This document shows positions 9,841 to 17,613 of a stretch of DNA of 37,656 bases, piece by piece. The stretch lies in contig JAKBNI010000012.1 in the NCBI GenBank assembly GCA_021831125.1, forward strand, positions 1 through 37,656. Direction: 5' to 3'. A program made the translations under genes and the position numbers. The stretch comes from Actinomycetes bacterium. GTDB taxonomy: Bacteria > Actinomycetota > Acidimicrobiia > Acidimicrobiales > RAAP-2. Every line of letters begins with the position of its first letter. The stretch's first letter is position 1. The notes under the pieces were generated by a model. The model did not search any database. It saw only the letters and a list, made by a program, of their open reading frames with translations, and was not told the origin of the DNA.

Positions 9841-11037
9841 ATGAAGGTACTGGTCCTCGGTGGAGACGGCTTCTGCGGGTGGCCCACCTCGCTGCACCTG
9901 TCGGACATCGGTCACGACGTGACCATCGTCGACAACCTCAGCCGCCGCATGATCGACCTCGAGCTCGAGGTCGAGTCGCTGACCCCCATCCGGCCGATCG
10001 GCGAGCGCCTCGCGGTGTGGCGCGCGCTCACCGGCAAGGAGATCGCCTTCGTCAACCTCGACCTCGCCGAGGAGTACGACCGGCTCGAGGCCCTGATTCG
10101 CGACCTCGCGCCCGACGCGATCGTCCACTTCGGCGAGCAGCGCGCCGCGCCCTACTCCATGCGCTCGGTCGCGGCCAAGCGCTACACCGTCGACAACAAC
10201 GTGCGCGCGACCCACAACGTGCTCGTCGCGGTGGTGGCCTCGGGCCTCGACGTCGCGCTGGTGCACCTGGGGACGATGGGCGTCTACGGCTACGGCTGGT
10301 CGGGCTCGGCCCCGATCCCCGAGGGGTACCTCACGGTGAAGGTCCCCACCCCCGACGGCGAGATCGACCGCGAGATCCTGCACCCGGCCAACCCCGGCTC
10401 GGTGTACCACATGACCAAGACCCTCGACCAGCTGCTCTTCGCGTTCTACGCGAAGAACGACGGGCTGCGCGTCACCGACCTGCACCAGGGCATCGTCTGG
10501 GGGACCCAGACGCCCCAGACGGCCCTCGACGAACGGCTCATCAACCGCTTCGACTACGACGGCGACTACGGCACGGTGCTCAACCGCTTCCTCATGCAGG
10601 CGGCCATCGGCCACCCCCTGACCGTCCACGGCACCGGCGGCCAGACGCGGGCCTTCATCCACATCCGCGACACGGTGCGCTGCGTCCAGATCGCCCTGGA
10701 GAACCCGCCGGCCAGCGGGGACAAGGTCAAGGTCTTCAACCAGGTGACCGAGACCCACCGGGTCCGTGACCTCGCCGAGCTCGTCTCCAAGCTCACCGGG
10801 GTCGACGTGGCCTACCTGCCCAACCCGCGGGTCGAGGCCGACGAGAACGAGCTCAACGTCGAGCGCGAGCAGTTCGTGGCGCTCGGGCTCAACCCGACCT
10901 TCCTCTCCGAGGGGCTGCTCGAGGAGGTCCGCGACGTCGCCTCGCGCTACAAGGACCGAGCCGACACGAGCAAGATCGTGGCCCGCTCGGTGTGGCGCCG
11001 GGGGATGGAGGTCGCCCCCGACCTCGTGACCCGCTAG
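9841..11037 (+). CDS. sqdB: UDP-sulfoquinovose synthase homologue (SQD1/SqdB)
   Basis: The 398-residue protein is an extended short-chain dehydrogenase that matches plant SQD1 along most of its length. The NAD-binding loop is GGDGFCG (7-13), followed by the hallmark RRMIDLELEVESLTPI. The catalytic triad is visible as Thr145 in GTMGVYG and Tyr189-x3-Lys193 in VYHMTK. The stretches ALNRF-like VLNRFLMQAAIGHPLTV, GGQTRAFIHIRDTVRCV and NPRVEADENELN are diagnostic. SQD1 makes UDP-sulfoquinovose from UDP-glucose and sulfite, the donor for sulfolipid or, in Sulfolobus (Agl3), for protein glycans. No glycosyltransferase or sulfite-supply gene adjoins it, so the end product is unknown. AGGAGA lies 6 bases before the ATG. 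The assignment to the family is firm; the substrate is inferred. Confidence 0.93.
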   Translation: MKVLVLGGDGFCGWPTSLHLSDIGHDVTIVDNLSRRMIDLELEVESLTPIRPIGERLAVWRALTGKEIAFVNLDLAEEYDRLEALIRDLAPDAIVHFGEQRAAPYSMRSVAAKRYTVDNNVRATHNVLVAVVASGLDVALVHLGTMGVYGYGWSGSAPIPEGYLTVKVPTPDGEIDREILHPANPGSVYHMTKTLDQLLFAFYAKNDGLRVTDLHQGIVWGTQTPQTALDERLINRFDYDGDYGTVLNRFLMQAAIGHPLTVHGTGGQTRAFIHIRDTVRCVQIALENPPASGDKVKVFNQVTETHRVRDLAELVSKLTGVDVAYLPNPRVEADENELNVEREQFVALGLNPTFLSEGLLEEVRDVASRYKDRADTSKIVARSVWRRGMEVAPDLVTR

Positions 11038-11079
11038 GCCATCGCCCGACGGGCGCACGGCCCGTGTGAGGATGGGGCG

Positions 11080-11547
11080 ATGCCCCACTCCTCGATCTAC
11101 GAGTACGTCCGCCACCCGCGCGCGGCCGAGCTGCGCGCGGGCCGCCCCGTCAAGACCTCCGACCTGCGCCGGCCCCGCACCGACAGCTGGGTCGCGCGAC
11201 TCAACTCGAAGGTGGGCCTGCGAGTCACCCTGGTCGTGGGCACCATGTGGTGCGCCTACCTCTTCAGCGTGATCGCCCTGGTCGCGCTGCCCTCGGCCCT
11301 GCACCAGGGCGTCTACTACGTCGTGGTGTGGCTGAGCTCGAGCTTCTTGCAGCTCGTGCTATTGCCGATCATCATCGTGGGCCAGAACATCCAGGCCGCC
11401 GCCGCCGACCGCCGCTCGGAGGAGACCTACAAGGACGCCGAGGCGGTCCTCAAGGAGGCCGAGGAGATCCAGAAGCACCTGCTCGCCCAGGACGAGGTGA
11501 TCGCCTCGATCCTGACCCGGCTGGAGCGGGTCGCCCCCCCGGCCTAG
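11080..11547 (+). CDS. DUF1003 membrane protein
   Basis: The 155-residue product has a soluble N-terminal part, two membrane helices (about residues 50-75 and 85-110) joined by a short loop, the motif LPIIIVGQNIQAAAADRRSEE after helix 2, and a helical tail that may form a coiled coil (DAEAVLKEAEEIQKHL). This is the layout of DUF1003, a family of unknown function. The ATG follows GAGGAT by exactly six bases, so the gene may have its own leaderless promoter rather than being carried with the sulfoquinovose synthase gene 42 bp upstream. Confidence 0.85.
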   Translation: MPHSSIYEYVRHPRAAELRAGRPVKTSDLRRPRTDSWVARLNSKVGLRVTLVVGTMWCAYLFSVIALVALPSALHQGVYYVVVWLSSSFLQLVLLPIIIVGQNIQAAAADRRSEETYKDAEAVLKEAEEIQKHLLAQDEVIASILTRLERVAPPA

Positions 11548-11551
11548 GGGC

Positions 11552-12793
11552 CTACTCGCCCCGGGCGCGCGCCAGCTCGCCGATCTGCTCGTCGAAGGCG
11601 CGCCACGCGCGCTCGTGGCCGGCCACCAAGGCCCGGCGCATCGGCTCGGCGAAGGAGTGGAGCTCGAACTCGTTGGGGGCGGCGCCGAGGGTCGAGAGGT
11701 AGCCCGAGGCGGTGACGAGGAAGATGCCGACGCGCAGTCTCTGGCGCAGCACCGTGCGCTCCGCGTCGTCGAGCCCCGCGAGGATCGCCGAGACCGACTC
11801 GAGCTCGCTCAGGCGCTCGAGGATCGCGGCGCGGATGCGCTCGTTGTGGGCCCCGGCGATGGTCATCTCGAGGTTGAACAGGGAGCGGACGTGGTTCGTC
11901 GGGGCGACCGCGTCGAGGAGCATCTCGGTGAGCCAGCCCTCGCGCGTCACGTCGAGACGGCGTCCGGGTGAGAGGATCCTCGCGCGCATGACCGTGCGCA
12001 TCGCCTCGACCGCGAGGTCCTCCTTGGAGGCGAAGAGCTTGTAGATGGCTCCGGGCGAGCAGTTGGCGCGCCGGGCGATGCGCGAGATGGTGGCTCGGGT
12101 GTAGCCGCTGCGCCCGACGACGCCGAAGGTCGCGACGGCGAGCTGGGTGCGCAGGTCGTCGCTCGGCGGGGGGCTGAACGGCGACGGCGGGGCGAGGGCC
12201 GGCACGGGCCCGATCGCCGACGGGGGGACCGACAGCCCCTCCACCAGGATCTCGTAGAACGCCGTGGCGAGCTCGTCGTCGCTGCCGAAGCGGTGCGCCG
12301 CGGCCAGCATCACGAGGCTCAGGGTGAAGAGCACCGCGACGCGCAGGCCCACCGCCGGGTCGAGGTCGGGGCGCGCCCAGCGACCGATGAGGTACTCGTC
12401 GATGAACGGCTCGACCTCCTCGTGCACGGTCGGGAGCCGGCGGGCGGTGAAGAGCACCTGGAAGCAGGCGACGTCGGCCGGGTCGGCCCGGGCGACCCAC
12501 TGGCGCAGGTCGCGCGCGCGCTCGGGGCTGGGCTCGCGCACGAGCGCCGCGCACAGGTCGTACAGGGCGATGGCGCGCGCGAGCATCGTCGAGTTCCACA
12601 GGTCGACGAGCAACTCGTCGACGTCCTCGTAGCGCGCGTAGGTCGCGCCGTGGGTCAGGCCGGCCCGGTGGCCGACGTCGCGCAGGCTCAGGTGGTCGAC
12701 GCCCACGCGCAGAACCTCGGCGACGCCGGCGGCGCGGATGGCGGCGTCGTTCGCCAGGGCCCGGGCGCTGCGCGCCCGCTGGGTTCGGGGCAT
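11552..12793 (-). CDS. double TetR regulator (two TetR units in one chain)
   Basis: The 413-residue protein has two complete TetR-type helix-turn-helix units. The first is near residues 15-60 (LSLRDVGHRAGLTHGATYARY) and is followed by a helical domain of about 130 residues. After a Pro/Ser-rich linker (about residues 190-215) comes a second, GYTRATISRIARRANCSPGAIYKLFASKEDL, with its own helical domain. Such tandem fusions are known in Actinobacteria and probably act as pseudodimers. The start at 12793 is chosen because TAGGGT lies five bases upstream; a longer frame to 12844 would cover the promoter. It is divergent from the small membrane protein/DUF3445 pair, which is its likeliest target besides itself. 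Confidence 0.9.
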   Translation of the reverse strand: MPRTQRARSARALANDAAIRAAGVAEVLRVGVDHLSLRDVGHRAGLTHGATYARYEDVDELLVDLWNSTMLARAIALYDLCAALVREPSPERARDLRQWVARADPADVACFQVLFTARRLPTVHEEVEPFIDEYLIGRWARPDLDPAVGLRVAVLFTLSLVMLAAAHRFGSDDELATAFYEILVEGLSVPPSAIGPVPALAPPSPFSPPPSDDLRTQLAVATFGVVGRSGYTRATISRIARRANCSPGAIYKLFASKEDLAVEAMRTVMRARILSPGRRLDVTREGWLTEMLLDAVAPTNHVRSLFNLEMTIAGAHNERIRAAILERLSELESVSAILAGLDDAERTVLRQRLRVGIFLVTASGYLSTLGAAPNEFELHSFAEPMRRALVAGHERAWRAFDEQIGELARARGE

Positions 12794-12873
12794 GGCCCAC
12801 CCTACGCGAAAGGTTTTACATAAGTCCGAATCGTTTGTGTCCATATGGGTCGACGGCGTGGGAGAGTTGTGAC
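12794..12873. promoter_or_regulatory. AT-richer divergent promoter region
   Basis: The gap between the double-TetR gene and the small membrane protein gene is markedly richer in A and T than its surroundings (12806-12850). TAGGGT (minus strand, 12799-12804) is a likely -10 box for the regulator. CATATG at 12842-12847 may serve the plus strand, and GGAGAG at 12861-12866 is the ribosome binding site for the GTG at 12874. No clear palindrome was found. Confidence 0.4.
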
Positions 12874-13032
12874 GTGCACCTCCTGTTGGGGATCCACCTG
12901 GTCCCGCTCGGGCACCTCCCCGGGGTCCACGCCGGCCAGCCCCTGCCCGCCGCCCGGGTGGTCGTGCTCGCCGTGCCCGCCCTCGCGGCCGTCTTCTACG
13001 TCGCCGTGGTGCGGCGCCGCCGAGACCGGTGA
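12874..13032 (+). CDS. 52-residue single-span membrane protein
   Basis: The reading frame starts at GTG 12874, seven bases after GGAGAG, and codes for 52 residues: a short hydrophobic, Pro/His-containing N-terminal part, one membrane helix (VVVLAVPALAAVFYVAVV) and a basic end RRRRDR. Its stop overlaps the GTG start of the DUF3445 gene in GTGA, which implies translational coupling. It has no recognisable family. An upstream ATG at 12835 is possible but lacks a ribosome binding site and would extend into the promoter. It may anchor or assist the downstream protein; that is inference. Confidence 0.6.
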   Translation: MHLLLGIHLVPLGHLPGVHAGQPLPAARVVVLAVPALAAVFYVAVVRRRRDR

Positions 13033-13850
13033 TCCCCTACGTCCCCCTGGAGCGTCGGGCCTTCCGCCTGCGCATGGGCCTGCGCCCCCTCGAGCCCTCC
13101 GCCTGGCTCGAGTTCGATCCCGACGCCGACGCCGTGCTCGCGCTGCGCGCCCGGCTCATCGGGGTCGAGCGCGACCGCGTCGTCGCGCTCGACGAGGCGG
13201 GGCGGGAGGCGAGCGAGGAGCTGTGCGGGGTCGTCCTCGCCCACCTCGCACGGTGGCACCCCGAGCGCGTCGCCCCCGTCGGCGACGACCACCCCCTCGT
13301 GGAGGCCGCCCGCCTGGTCGAAGAGGACCTGTGCGTGATGGTCCGCGAGGACGCCTGGCGGCTGCGCGCGGCGGTGGTCTGCTTCCCCTCGCGCTGGGAC
13401 CTGCGCGAGAAGATCGGCGCGACGTTGCGCGAGATCCACGGGCCGGTCCCGGGCTACGAGGCGACCCTCGGCGACCCGGTGGACGCCTTCTTCGACCGCG
13501 TCGCCGAGGACCGCCTCTACGGGCGGCTCAACTGGACCCTGCTCGAGACGCCCGAGCTCTTCGCGCCCGACGCCGCGCGCACCGCGCCCAGCGGCGACCT
13601 CGCCGGTTGGTACTTCCGCGTCGAGCGCCAGACGTTCCGGCGACTGCCCGAGAGCGGCGCGGTGGTCTTCACGATCCGCACCTACGTCGCCCCGGCGAGC
13701 GAGCTCGCCGCGCGCGACCCGAGTTTCGTCGCGACCCTGACCGACCAGATGGCCTCGGCGCCCCCGGCGACGCGGGCCTACAAGGGCTGGGTGGGCGTCG
13801 CCGAGCGGCTCGACCCTAGGAGGCGAGCGGCGAGTCCGCCGGACCGGTGA
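13029..13850 (+). CDS. DUF3445 protein, heme-dependent oxidative N-demethylase (HODM) alpha-like
   Basis: The 273-residue product matches the DUF3445 family, whose characterised member is the alpha subunit of a heme-dependent oxidative N-demethylase. Diagnostic stretches are VVCFPSRWDLREKIGATL followed by IHGPVPGYE (around residues 115-140), and FRVERQTFRRLPESGAVVFTIRTYV near 200-225. HODM alpha binds heme and NADH-derived electrons come through partner subunits; none of those partners is encoded nearby, so electron supply is unknown. The GTG start overlaps the stop of the small membrane protein. The 3' end overlaps the convergent DUF2510 gene by 35 bp. The double-TetR regulator is divergent and may control the pair. 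Confidence 0.88.
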   Translation: MIPYVPLERRAFRLRMGLRPLEPSAWLEFDPDADAVLALRARLIGVERDRVVALDEAGREASEELCGVVLAHLARWHPERVAPVGDDHPLVEAARLVEEDLCVMVREDAWRLRAAVVCFPSRWDLREKIGATLREIHGPVPGYEATLGDPVDAFFDRVAEDRLYGRLNWTLLETPELFAPDAARTAPSGDLAGWYFRVERQTFRRLPESGAVVFTIRTYVAPASELAARDPSFVATLTDQMASAPPATRAYKGWVGVAERLDPRRRAASPPDR

Positions 13851-14421
13851 GCCGGTCGATCAGGACCGAGAGCCACATCCCCTGGCCGAGCGCGACGATC
13901 ACCGGCGCGAGGTCGAGCCAGGCGTCGGCCCGGGCCGAGGAGGCGTAGAGGACGAGCAGGACGACCTCGGCGGTGACCCGCAGCCCCGAGGGCCGCCCGA
14001 GCCGACGGGCCGCGAGGACCCCGACGACGAGGTAGTTGAGGCCCGGGACCCAGGCGTCGAGCGTCCAGCGACCCCGCAGCTCCTTCGAGGCCCCGGCGTA
14101 GACGACGCTGCCCAGGGCGAGCAGCCCCACCGCCGCCGCCCCGGCCAGGGCGGCGAACCACGTGGGCAGGGGCTCGGGCGAGCCGGGCAGGTGGTCGAGG
14201 ACCCCCACGAGCAGGGCGAGCCCGCCGATCACCCCGACCACGCCGAGGTCGACGACGCGCCGCAGCGCGCGCACGAGCTCGAGGCTGCCGGCCAGGCGCC
14301 GCGGGCGGGCCGGCTCGCCGTAGGGGCGCGTCACGCTCGCCCAGTCCGAGCCGTTCCACACGCGCCACTGGCGTCCCCCCGCCGGGTCGGGGTACCAGCC
14401 AGGAGGGGGACCGACACGCAC
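13816..14421 (-). CDS. DUF2510 membrane protein
   Basis: The 201-residue protein begins with the DUF2510 motif GPPPGWYPDPAG ... WNGSDW, a short domain found near the N terminus of many actinobacterial membrane proteins. Four to five hydrophobic segments follow (for example VGVIGGLALLVGVL, AALAGAAAVGLLALGSVV, AEVVLLVLYASS, PVIVALGQGMWLSVLI). Function is unknown. The start is taken as GTG 14421 because GAGAAT lies six bases upstream (14428-14433), the same geometry as other leaderless starts here. The reading frame is open for another 230 bases upstream but loses protein-like character there. Confidence 0.85.
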   Translation of the reverse strand: MRVGPPPGWYPDPAGGRQWRVWNGSDWASVTRPYGEPARPRRLAGSLELVRALRRVVDLGVVGVIGGLALLVGVLDHLPGSPEPLPTWFAALAGAAAVGLLALGSVVYAGASKELRGRWTLDAWVPGLNYLVVGVLAARRLGRPSGLRVTAEVVLLVLYASSARADAWLDLAPVIVALGQGMWLSVLIDRLTGPADSPLAS

Positions 14422-14437
14422 GACCCCATTCTCCCAC

Positions 14438-14457
14438 GGCCCCGCGCTCGCGGGGCC
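14438..14457 (-). terminator. hairpin after the aminotransferase-lipoprotein operon
   Basis: GGCCCCGC and GCGGGGCC form an eight-pair stem with a four-base loop, 9 bases beyond the lipoprotein stop on the minus strand. There is no T run, as is usual in this kind of genome. Confidence 0.5.
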
Positions 14458-14465
14458 GGCGACAC

Positions 14466-15515
14466 CTACCCTTCCACCAGGGACAACGGCACGTCGAGCA
14501 GGGTGGTGTCGCCGATCGCGGCGCACCGGCGCGTCCCGCAGGCCACTCCCACCAGGGCGCCCGGGACGTAGCGCAGGCGTGGCTCGAGCGCTCGCCGGCC
14601 CGCGCGCAGCGCCTCGAGGAAGGGCGTCCCCCCCGTGCCGCCCACCACCACGCACGGCCCGGCGCCTGCGCAGGCGAGCGCCGTCACCGGTCCCCCGAGG
14701 ACGCTCGAGCGCCCGGTGGCGCCCCGCTCACCCAGGCGAACGAGCAGGCTCTCGCTCCTCGTGCGCGCCAGCCCGCGGCAGGTCGTGGCCGAGCAGGTGA
14801 GCGACGAGAGGGCCACCCAGCGCCCGGGGACCGCGAGGGCGGTCCAGGTCGCCCCGGCGTCGCCCGTGCCCTCGAGGAGCACGTGGCGAGCGGGGTCGCG
14901 GGCGGCGAGCACGCAGCGCGTGGCGCTCGCGCACGCCACCGAGGTCACGACGTCGCCCGGGGCGAGGGGGAGGGGGGAGGGCGCGGACCAGCTCGCCCCG
15001 GCGTCGGCGCTCGTCGACCACCGGGGCGCCCCGCTGCGGGCGCCGGCGTCGACGAGCGCGCACAGGCTCGCGGCGCAGCCGATCGCCTCGACCCCGCCGC
15101 CGCCGCTCGGGGGCGAGAGGATGCCGACCTGGTGGGTGGAGGCGCTGAAGGTCCAGAGGAGGTCGCCGCCGGCCTCGACCCCGCCGACGAGGCACGTCGA
15201 GCCCCCGCAGCCGATCGCGGCGATCGAGGGCGCGGCCACGGCCGGCAGGTGCAGGGCGATCCAGGGGCTGCGCGGCGTGGAGAACTCGCCGCTCGCCGCG
15301 AGCCCGACGGCGGTGGTCGACGAGCCCATCGCCACGCAGGCGTCGTTGCGCGTGCAGCCCACCACCGACAGCGCGACCGAGACCGACCGGGTCGGCGCCC
15401 CGTCGAGCGACGGGCGGGCCGCGACCGAGGTCCCGCAGGCGGCGAGGAGCAGCGAGCCGACCGCCGCGCCGAGGGCCGCGACGACCCGCGTCCGGGCGCG
15501 CCCGGACGGTGCCAC
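14466..15515 (-). CDS. lipoprotein with seven cysteine-paired beta-propeller blades
   Basis: The 349-residue protein starts with a lipoprotein signal: basic N terminus, hydrophobic stretch and lipobox LLAAC with Cys27, so the mature protein is predicted to be lipid-anchored outside the membrane. The rest holds seven repeats, each with a beta strand carrying a C-x4-6-C pair followed by small hydrophobic residues: VGCTRNDACVAMG, IGCGGSTCLVGG, IGCAASLCALVD, VACASATRCVLAA, LTCSATTCRGLA, LACAGAGPCVVVG and VACGTRRCAAIG. The spacing suits a seven-bladed propeller of sialidase/BNR type with one disulfide per blade. The GTG start shares a base with the aminotransferase stop (TAGTG), so the two are translationally coupled. 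Ligand and function are unknown. Confidence 0.82.
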   Translation of the reverse strand: MAPSGRARTRVVAALGAAVGSLLLAACGTSVAARPSLDGAPTRSVSVALSVVGCTRNDACVAMGSSTTAVGLAASGEFSTPRSPWIALHLPAVAAPSIAAIGCGGSTCLVGGVEAGGDLLWTFSASTHQVGILSPPSGGGGVEAIGCAASLCALVDAGARSGAPRWSTSADAGASWSAPSPLPLAPGDVVTSVACASATRCVLAARDPARHVLLEGTGDAGATWTALAVPGRWVALSSLTCSATTCRGLARTRSESLLVRLGERGATGRSSVLGGPVTALACAGAGPCVVVGGTGGTPFLEALRAGRRALEPRLRYVPGALVGVACGTRRCAAIGDTTLLDVPLSLVEG

Positions 15516-16846
15516 TAGAGCGCGCGGATCGCCGAGGCCAGGACGTCCAGGCCGTCGGCCAGCTGCGCGTCGGTGATGACCAGGGGCGGCAGGAGACGAA
15601 TCACGTTGCCCCACGTCCCGCACGACAGGGTGACGACGCCCTCCCTCTGGCAGGCCGCGACGACGGCCTTGGCGGCGGCCGCGTCGGGCGTGGAGGTGCC
15701 GGGCCGGACGAACTCGAGGGCCATCATGGCGCCGCGCCCGCGGACGTCGCCCACCGCCGCGCACTCGCTGGCGAGCTCGTCGAATCGCGCGCGGATCGTC
15801 GCGCCGAGGGCCCGGGCCCGCCCCGCCAGGTCGCGGCGGCGCATCGTGTCGATGGTCGCGAGCGCCGCCGCCGCGGCCACCGGGTTGCCGCCGTAGGTCC
15901 CGCCGAGGCCGCCCTCGTGGACGGCGTTCATCAGCTCGGCGCGCCCGGTCACCCCGGCGAGGGGCATGCCGCCGGCGAGCCCCTTGGCCGTGGTGACGAT
16001 GTCGGGCACGACGCCCTCGTGGTCGACGGCGAACCAGTCGCCCGTGCGGCAGAAGCCGCTCTGGATCTCGTCGGCGACGAAGACCACGCCGTTCGCGCGG
16101 GCCCACTCCGCCAGGGCGGGCAAGAACCCCTCGGCGGGCACCACGAAGCCGCCCTCGCCCTGGATCGGCTCGATGAGCAGGGCCGCCACGTTGTGGGCGC
16201 CGACCTGGGTCTCGACCTCGGCGATCGCCCGGGCCGCGGCCTCCGGGCCCGAGAGCCCGTCGCGGTAGGGGTAGCTCATCGCCACCCGGTAGACCTCGGG
16301 GGCGAAGGGGCCGAAGCGGTCCTTGTAGGGCATGTTCTTCGCCGTGAGGGCCATGGTGAGGTTGGTGCGCCCGTGGTAGGCGTGGTCGAAGACGACCACC
16401 GCCGGCCGGCCCGTGGCGAGGCGCGCGACCTTGACCGCGTTCTCCACGGCCTCGGCACCGGAGTTGAACAGCGCCGAGGTCTTGGCGAAGTCGCCCGGGG
16501 TGAGCTCGTTCAGCGCCTCGCAGACCTCGACGTACTCCTCGTAGGGGGTGACCATGAAGCAGGTGTGGGTGAAGTCGGCCACCTGGCGCGAGACGGCGTC
16601 GACCAGCTCGGGCACGGCGTGGCCGATGGAGGTCACCGCGATGCCCGAGCCCAGGTCGAGCAGCTGGTTCCCGTCGGCGTCGACGAGGATGGCGCCCTCG
16701 GCACGCTCGATGTAGACCGGGAAGCCCTGGGTCAGGCCGTGGCTCACGGCGGCGCGGCGCCGCTCGTGCAGGGCGAGCGAGCGGGGCCCGGGCAGCTCGG
16801 TGAGGACCTTGCGCTCGGTGAGAAGGGGGGTCGGGGCGCTGTCCAT
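15515..16846 (-). CDS. gabT: 4-aminobutyrate-type class III aminotransferase
   Basis: The 443-residue product is a fold-type I, class III pyridoxal-phosphate aminotransferase. Visible sites are NSGAEAVE (128-135) for the phosphate, FDHAYHGR (153-160) with the ring-stacking aromatic, DEIQSG with Asp259 for the pyridine nitrogen, and Lys288 in TTAKGLAGG as the Schiff-base lysine. The length and the GGTYGGNPVA segment fit GabT, which moves the amino group of 4-aminobutyrate to 2-oxoglutarate, but related omega-aminotransferases look much alike. AGGAGGA lies just before the ATG. No succinate-semialdehyde dehydrogenase adjoins it; instead it is coupled to a secreted propeller lipoprotein. Substrate is therefore uncertain. 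Confidence 0.9.
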   Translation of the reverse strand: MDSAPTPLLTERKVLTELPGPRSLALHERRRAAVSHGLTQGFPVYIERAEGAILVDADGNQLLDLGSGIAVTSIGHAVPELVDAVSRQVADFTHTCFMVTPYEEYVEVCEALNELTPGDFAKTSALFNSGAEAVENAVKVARLATGRPAVVVFDHAYHGRTNLTMALTAKNMPYKDRFGPFAPEVYRVAMSYPYRDGLSGPEAAARAIAEVETQVGAHNVAALLIEPIQGEGGFVVPAEGFLPALAEWARANGVVFVADEIQSGFCRTGDWFAVDHEGVVPDIVTTAKGLAGGMPLAGVTGRAELMNAVHEGGLGGTYGGNPVAAAAALATIDTMRRRDLAGRARALGATIRARFDELASECAAVGDVRGRGAMMALEFVRPGTSTPDAAAAKAVVAACQREGVVTLSCGTWGNVIRLLPPLVITDAQLADGLDVLASAIRAL

Positions 16847-16924
16847 GGGTCCTCCTGGTCGACGGCCCCCCCAGCGTACCGGCGGTGCCCCCCGGGCCCC
16901 CGGGCGCGGGGGGTGCGAGACGGC

Positions 16925-16953
16925 GCGACGGGTGACCGGAGGTCACCCGTCGC
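16925..16953 (-). terminator. strong hairpin downstream of tRNA-Ser(CGA)
   Basis: A perfect 13-pair stem, GCGACGGGTGACC with GGTCACCCGTCGC, encloses the loop GGA. It lies three bases past the encoded CCA of the minus-strand tRNA and 79 bases before the aminotransferase start, so it probably terminates the tRNA transcript. Confidence 0.7.
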
Positions 16954-16956
16954 GCG

Positions 16957-17045
16957 TGGCGGAGGAGGTGGGATTTGAACCCACGGTGCCCAATGGACAC
17001 AGCAGTTTTCGAGACTGCCCGATTCGGCCGCTCTCGCACCCCTCC
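16957..17045 (-). tRNA. tRNA-Ser (anticodon CGA)
   Basis: On the minus strand the acceptor strands GGAGGGG and CTCCTCC pair (one G-U), the anticodon stem GCAGT/ACTGC encloses CTCGAAA with anticodon CGA, a long variable arm is present as expected for serine, and the T arm reads GTGGG TTCAAAT CCCAC. CCA is encoded (16957-16959). TAGACT (minus strand, 17053-17058) lies seven bases before the first tRNA base and is a likely -10 box, so the transcript would start at or next to the mature 5' end. Confidence 0.96.
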
Positions 17046-17089
17046 GTCGACGAGTCTACTTCTCTCGCCCCACGGCGCCTCGGGCCGCC

Positions 17090-17095
17090 TAGCCT
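17090..17095 (+). promoter_or_regulatory. leaderless -10 box of tadA
   Basis: TAGCCT is followed by six bases and then the GTG start of tadA at 17102. There is no ribosome binding site between them. Confidence 0.5.
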
Positions 17096-17101
17096 CGCGG
17101 C

Positions 17102-17566
17102 GTGGAGGACGAGGGGTACATGCGCGAGGCGCTCGAGTGGGCCCGGCGCGCCGCCGACCACGACGACGTCCCGGTGGGCTGCGTGCTGGTGGCCGAGGGC
17201 GAGGTGATCGCCGGTGGGGAGAACCGCCGGGAGGTTGACGCCGACCCGACGGCCCACGCCGAGGTGGTGGCGCTGCGCGCGGCGGCCCGGGCCCGGGGGC
17301 GCTGGCGCATGGACGGGGTGACGGCCTACGTGACCCTGGAGCCCTGCGTGATGTGCGCCGGGGCCCTGTTGAACGCCCGGGTCGAGCGGGTCGTGCTGGG
17401 CGCGCCCGACGAGAAGGCCGGAGCCGTGGGCTCGCGCTACAACGTCCTCGCCGACCCGCGCCTCCTGCACGAGCCGACCCTGGCCTTCGACGTGCTGGGC
17501 GAGGAGTCGGCCGCGCTGCTGCGCGCCTTCTTCGAGTCGCGCCGCACCCTGACCGGGGGCGTCTGA
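17102..17566 (+). CDS. tadA: tRNA-specific adenosine deaminase TadA
   Basis: The 154-residue protein has the cytidine-deaminase-type zinc site: His52-Ala-Glu54 (AHAEVVAL) with the catalytic glutamate, and Cys82 and Cys85 in PCVMC. NRREVDADPTAHAE and ARVERVVLGAPDEKAG are typical of TadA. It converts A34 of tRNA-Arg(ACG) to inosine so that CGU, CGC and CGA codons can be read; the matching tRNA is at 45-121. The start is GTG, six bases after TAGCCT and with no ribosome binding site, so a leaderless message is likely. A hairpin covers its stop codon. The convergent gene at 17614 is unrelated. Confidence 0.96.
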   Translation: MEDEGYMREALEWARRAADHDDVPVGCVLVAEGEVIAGGENRREVDADPTAHAEVVALRAAARARGRWRMDGVTAYVTLEPCVMCAGALLNARVERVVLGAPDEKAGAVGSRYNVLADPRLLHEPTLAFDVLGEESAALLRAFFESRRTLTGGV

Positions 17567-17575
17567 GGCCCCCGG
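17553..17575 (+). terminator. hairpin over the tadA stop codon
   Basis: CCGGGGGC and GCCCCCGG form an eight-pair stem around a seven-base loop that contains the TGA of tadA. No T run follows. Confidence 0.5.
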
Positions 17576-17613
17576 CGTCGCCGCGCGCGGGCGCCCCACG
17601 CCAACCGGTCCGC

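Noticed and set aside
12835-12873. ATG 12835 as start of the 52-residue membrane protein
   Set aside because: The extension adds Cys/Trp/Ser residues unlike the rest, lies in the promoter, and GTG 12874 has the better ribosome binding site.
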